From the NCBI GenBank assembly GCA_003263775.1, contig JYJJ01000078.1, positions 1 to 50,670 on the forward strand: a stretch of 50,670 nucleotides of DNA, written 5' to 3'. Each line of letters opens with the position of its first letter. Position 1 is the first letter of the stretch. This DNA is from Vibrio maritimus (lineage in GTDB: Bacteria; Pseudomonadota; Gammaproteobacteria; Enterobacterales; Vibrionaceae). The translations under genes and the position numbers were made by a program. The notes beneath the pieces are model-generated. The model searched no databases. It saw only the letters and a program-made list of their open reading frames with translations, and had not been told where the DNA came from. Below, in pieces: positions 45,666 through 50,670 of the stretch.

Positions 45666-47186
45666 TTAAGCTTTACGCTGCTTCTCAAGTTCTGCTTTTG
45701 CTTTTTTGAAACGCTCAGGAAGGATTTGCGTAGCAAATACGTCTTCCACAGTTTCAGCGCGCTTGATTAGTTCAGCTTCACCGTCTTTAACTAGTACAGT
45801 TGCAGGACGTGGTAGAGAGTTGAACTGGCTCGCTTGAGATTCTGCGTAGTGACCTACATCCATGATAGCTAGAACGTCTTTTGGCTCTAGAGCTGGCATG
45901 CGTGCACCGCTTTCCCAGATTGATGGGATACAGATTGGACCCGCTACTTCAGTTGTCTTCTCTTGAAGAGGCTGAGTCATCTTGTTTGCTGGTAGAACTG
46001 GGTTCTTAGACTCTTGAGACTCAACTAGCGTTGCTAGGTAAGTAGACGCATCAACCATTGTGTAGGTGTAATCCATCTCTTGGTCATCTTTTACTACGTA
46101 TACAGACGTTAGTAGTGTACCGATGTTACCTGCGATGTAACGACCTGGTTCTAGCCATAGTTGTGGGATCTCGAAGCCTTCTTTGTTGAACTCTTCTAGC
46201 ATGCCTTTACATACGATAGCAGCGTAGTCTTCGATTGTGTTGCGGTTCATCATGTGCTCAACGCTACGACACTCTGGCTCACGCTCGCGTGGCCAACCGC
46301 CGCCAAGGTCGATTTGGAATGGTTGAACGCCACACTCACGAGAGATCTCGATAACGTTGCGTGCGTACTCACGGTATAGCGCATCCCAACCTTCAGGTTG
46401 CTTAGAGAAACGACCTAGGTGAGTGTGGAAGCCGTAGAATTCGAATGCATCGATTTCTTTAACGCGGTTAACGATTTTCTTCGCTTCTTCTTTTAGTAGA
46501 CCGAACTTGATCCACTTCATCGCGCCGATGAAGTTAGGGAACGGGTATGCATCTGGTTCGAAGTCGTTGAAGAAATCTTCTGGGATAACTTTTAGACGTA
46601 CAGCGATACGTACTTTTTCTTTTGGCTTAACTTCTGCTGCAATGCGCTCTACGATTTCAATTTCTTCGTAAGAATCTAGGTGGATTGCGTAGCCGTACTC
46701 AATCGCTTTACGGATAGCAAGCTCAGGCTTAACAGTACCGTTTAGTGCGATAGTTTTTGGATCCGCACCTGCGATGTAAGTTGCTTCAACTTCGCCAGGA
46801 CCGAAACAGTCACCACCAACACCTTCTTCGTTACAGATAGCACGAACAGCGTAGTTAGTGTTTGATTTGATAGCGAACATTACGTTCACAGGCTTTGGCC
46901 AGTTTGAACCGAATGCTGCTTTAACGCGACGTAGGTTGCCACGTAGAGTGTCTTCGCTTAGTACGAACAGTGGGCTGCCGTATTGTTCGATTAGATCAGT
47001 TGCTTTACAGCCACCGATGTATAGGTCATCACCTTTAGTGCTTAGTTCATCTGTTGGAGTAAGCAGGTTTTGTAGGCGCTCAGCGTAGTTTTGGTTCGCT
47101 TTGTGCTCAGCAAGAAGTTGCTTTTGCTCTTCAAGTACAGTGTTTAGGTTTTTTACACTTTCTTCTAGGCGATTTTGGATTGTCAT
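45666..47186 (-). CDS. Fold-III PLP-dependent decarboxylase (Orn/DAP/Arg decarboxylase family 2), substrate unknown
   Basis: A 506-residue cytosolic enzyme of the alanine racemase-fold decarboxylases. The PLP lysine is in VMFAIKSNTNYAV (about residue 105), GGDCFGPGEVEATYIAGAD follows, the glycine loop is IDLGGGWP, and WLEPGRYIAGNIG is the PLP-phosphate contact. The catalytic Cys of the usual CESGD motif is replaced: the segment reads SIWESGARMP. The length lies between LysA (about 420) and SpeA (about 630), and an N-terminal coiled-coil-like extension (residues 1-45) is present. RBS AAGGGT precedes the ATG. Codon use is strongly biased, as in the divergent ptb-buk-ald genes. Confidence 0.82.
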   Translation of the reverse strand: MTIQNRLEESVKNLNTVLEEQKQLLAEHKANQNYAERLQNLLTPTDELSTKGDDLYIGGCKATDLIEQYGSPLFVLSEDTLRGNLRRVKAAFGSNWPKPVNVMFAIKSNTNYAVRAICNEEGVGGDCFGPGEVEATYIAGADPKTIALNGTVKPELAIRKAIEYGYAIHLDSYEEIEIVERIAAEVKPKEKVRIAVRLKVIPEDFFNDFEPDAYPFPNFIGAMKWIKFGLLKEEAKKIVNRVKEIDAFEFYGFHTHLGRFSKQPEGWDALYREYARNVIEISRECGVQPFQIDLGGGWPREREPECRSVEHMMNRNTIEDYAAIVCKGMLEEFNKEGFEIPQLWLEPGRYIAGNIGTLLTSVYVVKDDQEMDYTYTMVDASTYLATLVESQESKNPVLPANKMTQPLQEKTTEVAGPICIPSIWESGARMPALEPKDVLAIMDVGHYAESQASQFNSLPRPATVLVKDGEAELIKRAETVEDVFATQILPERFKKAKAELEKQRKA

Positions 47187-47864
47187 CGTCGACCCTTACT
47201 TAATAGTAGTCAATGGTATATCTACTTTGTGATTCAGAAACTTAAGCTTCTCAATCACGTTGATTAGCTGAGCTCAGTATAGGGTATGGTTATAAAGCAG
47301 GGCACTTCACTCAGCGTCAAAAAAACTTACTCTAGCGTTACTATTACACTTTACAAATGCGTCATTAACATTCACGTGTTGAATGATTGGCTTGGGCATA
47401 GGCAACTAGATGGCCTTTAATCGTAAATAGCGAATAGATAATTGCTGTGAATTTATCGCTGATGGTCGCAGTGTTACTCAACTTTTTATAGGTAACTTAC
47501 CTAGTGTAAAGGGTGTGTTACCTAAGCTCTGCCTTGTTACGTTTTGTCTTTTCCCTGTCAAATTGACATCCAAATCTAAGCAAATTTGTGATCCCGGTCT
47601 TCTCCCATAGCTACTGGTGATATGAATGCCCATGAATCATTCATGGTCAAACGGTTGTTACCGTAAATCGGTCAAAAAAACTGACACTGAGTGACGTTAA
47701 TTCCGATAATACCTACGATAAATTCAACCCATCCTTTCACGAGGGTCCAATAAAATAATTCGCTTCTATTGCTCCACAATGACGAATTGTTTTTAGAGAT
47801 AAGTGTTTATCGATAATAGAAAGAGGGCGAGTGGCTCTCTTCTTAAATAAAAGGTATCGCCCCT
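47187..47864. promoter_or_regulatory. Divergent control region between the decarboxylase and ptb
   Basis: This 678-base region has no gene I can support. It holds TAGGTAAC (47489-47496) with GTTACCTA (47517-47524), the shorter palindrome GGTAACTTACC (47491-47501), a 17-base palindrome with arms CCATGAAT/ATTCATGG (47630-47646), and CTGAGCTCAG (47268-47277). A good promoter for ptb is CTGACA (47681-47686), an 18-base spacer and GATAAT (47705-47710). The resulting leader of about 148 bases ends in GGGCGA (47825-47830) and TCGCCC (47857-47862), which would enclose the ribosome binding site AAAAGG. Confidence 0.55.
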
Positions 47865-48800
47865 ATGTACAATAAAGACTTCTTTATTCAGCAAGCTAAA
47901 AAGTTCGGTAAGAAGCAACGCATGGTTGTTGCAGCAGCGCACGACGATGCAACGCTAGATGCAGCAAACAACGCATTCCAAGAAGGCATGGCTGACGTGA
48001 TTCTTGTTGGTGAGCGTGCGCTAATCAACGAAGCAGCAGCTAAAGCTAACGTTGATCTAGCGAACTTCGACATTATCGAAGCTGATGGTCTAGAAGCAAT
48101 CGCTACTGCAGCGGTATCTGCAATTGCAGAAGGTAAAGGCGACCTACTAATGAAGGGTCTAATCGACACTTCAGTTCTACTAAAAGAAGTGCTTAAGAAA
48201 GAGCACGGTCTACGTACTGGCAATGTTCTTAGCCACGCAGGCGTTCTATTCAAAGAAGGCGGCGACAGCTTCCACGTATTCACTGACGCAGCGATGAACA
48301 TCATGCCAACGCTTGAGCAAAAAGCAGGCATCATCAAGAACGCAGTGAGCCTAGCGCACTCTGTAGGCATCGAAGAGCCTAAAGTGGCTAACCTATGTGC
48401 GAAAGAGAAGCCATACGACAAGATGCCAGCGACTATGGACGCGGCAGAGCTTCAAAAAATGAACCAAAACGGTGAAATCGAAGGTTGTATCGTTTCTGGT
48501 CCTATCTCTCTAGATATCGCGGTATCTCAGTACGCTGCAAACCTTAAAGGTTACGAGTCTCCAGTAGCGGGCAACGCAGATATCCTAATGGTTCCAAACA
48601 TCGAAGTAGGCAACGTATTTGCTAAAGCACTTCAGTACATGGCTGGTTTCAGCATGGCGGGTGTTCTACTTGGTGCACGTATTCCTGTTGTTCTTGTTTC
48701 TCGCGCTGACGGTGAAGCTGAGAAGACAGTATCTATCGCGCTTGCATGTTCTGTTGCGGCTATGAGCCAGCAGAAAGAAGCAGCAGACGCGTCTGCTTAA
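47865..48800 (+). CDS. ptb: Phosphate butyryltransferase-type acyltransferase
   Basis: Ptb-type enzymes interconvert acyl-CoA and acyl-phosphate. The 311-residue protein matches the phosphate acetyl/butyryltransferase family: MRVVAAAHDDATLDA-like start, GKGDLLMKGLIDTSVLLKEVL, LSHAGVLF, GPISLDIAVS and GNADILMVPNIEVGN. At about 310 residues it fits Ptb rather than the long Pta of enterics, and it is followed by a butyrate kinase-type gene rather than ackA. Butyryl specificity is inferred from family and context; branched-chain acyl-CoA is also possible. Codons are strongly biased, suggesting high expression. Confidence 0.85.
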   Translation: MYNKDFFIQQAKKFGKKQRMVVAAAHDDATLDAANNAFQEGMADVILVGERALINEAAAKANVDLANFDIIEADGLEAIATAAVSAIAEGKGDLLMKGLIDTSVLLKEVLKKEHGLRTGNVLSHAGVLFKEGGDSFHVFTDAAMNIMPTLEQKAGIIKNAVSLAHSVGIEEPKVANLCAKEKPYDKMPATMDAAELQKMNQNGEIEGCIVSGPISLDIAVSQYAANLKGYESPVAGNADILMVPNIEVGNVFAKALQYMAGFSMAGVLLGARIPVVLVSRADGEAEKTVSIALACSVAAMSQQKEAADASA

Positions 48801-48837
48801 TTATAACTAGCAATAACTTAAATTAGGTTTATAAGTG

Positions 48838-49901
48838 ATGAAAATTCTAGCTATCAACCCAGGCTCTACGTCTACAAAAATCGGTCTTTTCGAAGGTACA
48901 ACTGAACTGTTCGAAAAAACTCTACGTCACAGCGCTGAAGAGCTAGCGCCATTCGGTGCAGTTGTTGCAAACCAAAAAGAATTCCGTAAAGAAGCCATCC
49001 TAGCGGCTCTAGAAGAAGCGGGCGTTAAAGCTTCTGAGCTAAACGCTATTGCTTGTCGCGGCGGTGTTCTTAAGCCAATCGCTGGCGGTACTTACAAGGT
49101 TGACGATGCAGTAATCGCAGACCTTCTAGAAGCGCAAATCCAGCATCCAGCTAGCCTTGCAGGCATCATCGGTAAAGAGATCGCTGATGAGAACGGTATC
49201 GAAGCGTTCTTCACTGACGCTCCAGTAACTTACGAGCTATCTGAGCTAGCGTCTTTCTCTGGTCACAAAGCTATCAAGCGTAAAGGTCGTTTCCACGCTC
49301 TTAACCAAAAAGCTATCGCGCGTAAATTCGCTGAAGAGCAAGGTAAGAAGTACGAAGACGTTAACGTTATCGTTTGTCACATGGGTGGCGGTATCACTGT
49401 AGGTGTCACATGGGCGGCCAAACTGTTGACGTAAACGATGCAGTTTCTGAAGGTCCATTCACTCCAGAGCGTTCTGGTGACCTACCAACTCGCGAGCTAA
49501 TCGACATCTGCTTCAGCGGTGAGTACACGCACGCTGAGATGAAAGCATTCATCCAAGGTAAAGGCGGCGCATTCAGCTACACAGGTAGCATCGACATGCG
49601 TGAAATCGAAGAGAAAGCGGAAGCTGGCGACGCTGAGTTCAAACTAGTAACAGACGCTATGGCTTACCAAGTTTCTAAGCAGATTGCTGCTATGGGCGCG
49701 GTATTCGGCGGTGAAAAAGTTGACGGTATCCTACTAACTGGTGGTATCGCTTACAGCAAGTACATCACTGCTGAAATCACTAAGCGCGTTGAGTTCATCG
49801 CTCCTGTAACTAAGTTCCCTGGTGAAGTTGAGCTTGAAGCTCTAGTACTTGGTACGCTGCGTGTAGTGAACGGCGAAGAAGCTGCTCAAGTTTACGCTTA
49901 A
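48838..49901 (+). CDS. buk: Butyrate kinase-type acyl kinase (frameshifted)
   Basis: Butyrate kinase converts acyl-phosphate and ADP to the acid and ATP (reversible). The ASKHA phosphate-binding start is LAINPGSTSTKIGLFE. VCHMGGGITVG, SEGPFTPERSGDLP and LLTGGIAYSKYITAEI are typical of Buk rather than AckA. The frame breaks near 49405; one missing base restores GAHMGGQTVDVNDA. The full length is about 354 residues, normal for Buk. I chose ATG 48838, with TTAGG upstream; GTG 48835 is in the same frame. It follows ptb by 37 bases. Confidence 0.88.
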
Positions 49902-49933
49902 TTCGTAGCTGCGCTTAATTGAATAAAGATTAG

Positions 49934-49975
49934 GAGCAGGCTTTGAGCCTGCTCTTTAAAAGTGGCCTCGCCACT
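49934..49975 (+). terminator. Two adjacent hairpins between buk and ald
   Basis: GAGCAGGCT-TTG-AGCCTGCTC (49934-49954), followed only by TTTAAAA, is a weak terminator or processing hairpin. AGTGGC-CTC-GCCACT (49961-49975) comes directly after it. They may set the ratio of ald to ptb-buk expression. Confidence 0.5.
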
Positions 49976-50000
49976 GAATACTTTACAGAAGGTAATTATA

Positions 50001-50670
50001 ATGTCATTCGATATCAACAACGCACAAGGCGTTTTCGAAACTGTTGAAGCTGCAATCGAAGCAACTCATAAAGCACAAGTAGAATACTACGCAAACTCTA
50101 CTAAAGAAGGCCGTGAAGCTATCCTTACTGCTATCCGTGGTGCAGTTCTAGCTAAAGCTGAAGACTTCGCGAAAATGGTTCGTGAAGAAACTAAACTAGG
50201 TCGTGTTGAAGACAAGATCGCTAAGCACCAACTTACTGCTGCTAAAACTCCAGGTACTGAAGTTCTAGAAACTAAAGTATGGTCTGGTGACAACGGTATC
50301 TCTCTAGAAGAGCGTGCACCTTACGGTGTTATCGGTGCGGTTACTCCTGTAACTAACCCAACTGAAACTATCGTTAACAACGCTATCTCTATGCTAGCGT
50401 CTGGTAACGCGGTAACGTTCAACGTTCACCCATCTTCTAAAGTTGTTTCTGCGATGATGATCGACATGATCAACAAAACTATCGTTGAAGCAGGCGGCCC
50501 AGCTAACCTAGTCACTATGGTTAAAGAGCCTACTCTAGAAACTCTTAACCAAATCGCTAAGTCTCCACTAGTTAACATGCTAGTAGGTACTGGTGGTCCT
50601 GGTCTAGTTAAAGCAATCCTACAATCTGGTAAGAAAGGTGTAGGTGCTGGCGCTGGTAACCCACCTGTAA
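50001..50670 (+). CDS. ald: CoA-acylating aldehyde dehydrogenase (partial, 3' end beyond window)
   Basis: The first 223 residues of an NAD-dependent aldehyde dehydrogenase that makes acyl-CoA. EETKLGRVEDKIAKHQL, TPGTEVLETKVWSGDNG, PYGVIGAVTPVTNPTETIVNNAI, LVGTGGPGLVKAIL and GAGAGNPPV match the EutE/clostridial Ald group closely. From memory it looks nearer to clostridial butyraldehyde dehydrogenase than to E. coli EutE. No microcompartment targeting peptide stands out at the N-terminus. AGAAGG precedes the ATG. The catalytic cysteine lies beyond the window. Confidence 0.88.
   Translation, partial: MSFDINNAQGVFETVEAAIEATHKAQVEYYANSTKEGREAILTAIRGAVLAKAEDFAKMVREETKLGRVEDKIAKHQLTAAKTPGTEVLETKVWSGDNGISLEERAPYGVIGAVTPVTNPTETIVNNAISMLASGNAVTFNVHPSSKVVSAMMIDMINKTIVEAGGPANLVTMVKEPTLETLNQIAKSPLVNMLVGTGGPGLVKAILQSGKKGVGAGAGNPPV

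Noticed and set aside
47865..49901. Reading the pair as acetate genes pta-ackA
   Set aside because: The first protein is about 310 residues, the second has Buk-type motifs (GPFTPERSG), and the gene order is kinase last, followed by an Ald-type gene.

Overview
The window looks like a piece of the main chromosome of a Vibrionaceae bacterium (Vibrio or a close relative). The evidence is motY of the sodium-driven flagellar motor, a sodium-type rnfABCDGE-nth cluster, the quorum-sensing relay luxO-luxU directly downstream of uvrB, and a moa cluster divergent from a yvcK-type gene. I see no phage, insertion sequence, integron or CRISPR array.

Layout. 1-5100: tRNA-Tyr (-), an RND efflux adaptor and pump, and a DUF1244 protein. 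5139-8900: a NhaC-type Na+/H+ antiporter and RNase T (-), motY (+), gloA (-). 8882-15700 (-): rnfABCDGE followed by nth and gloA, with tRNA-Asn behind it. 16000-20500: a DnaA-box-bearing intergenic region, uvrB, luxO, luxU. 20500-27150: an acyl-CoA synthetase and yvcK (-), a Moco-riboswitch-type leader with moaABCDE (+), and a HAD phosphatase (-). 27300-39150: a nitrate assimilation block made of nasA, cobA, a TrpD2/YbiB-like gene, an ANTAR regulator, a nitrate ABC transporter and nirBD. 39180-45600: a small hypothetical gene, a CBS-domain protein, a MATE transporter, zntA behind a MerR-type operator, udp behind CRP/CytR-like sites, and a small membrane protein. 45666-50670: a fold-III PLP decarboxylase (-) divergent from ptb-buk-ald (+), the last cut by the window end.

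How it fits together. moaABCDE makes molybdopterin for NasA. CobA supplies the siroheme precursor for NirB. The transporter brings in nitrate. The ANTAR protein probably acts at two leader terminators, one before nasA and one before nrtA, each downstream of a sigma-54-like promoter. The ptb-buk-ald set suggests CoA-dependent aldehyde oxidation linked to ATP formation, or its reverse; its substrate is not visible.

Sequence quality. At least 21 coding interruptions, plus an inferred one at the adaptor C-terminus, are each explained by one missing base, usually in a short homopolymer. They hit housekeeping genes (nth, rnfA, rnfC, rnfD, motY, moaA, moaD, nasA, nirB, buk and others). A tRNA-Tyr acceptor stem and one terminator stem also look one base short. 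I read this as deletion-type sequencing or consensus error, not biology, so broken genes are given full-length coordinates and described as one gene. The apparent moaD-moaE fusion is one such artefact.
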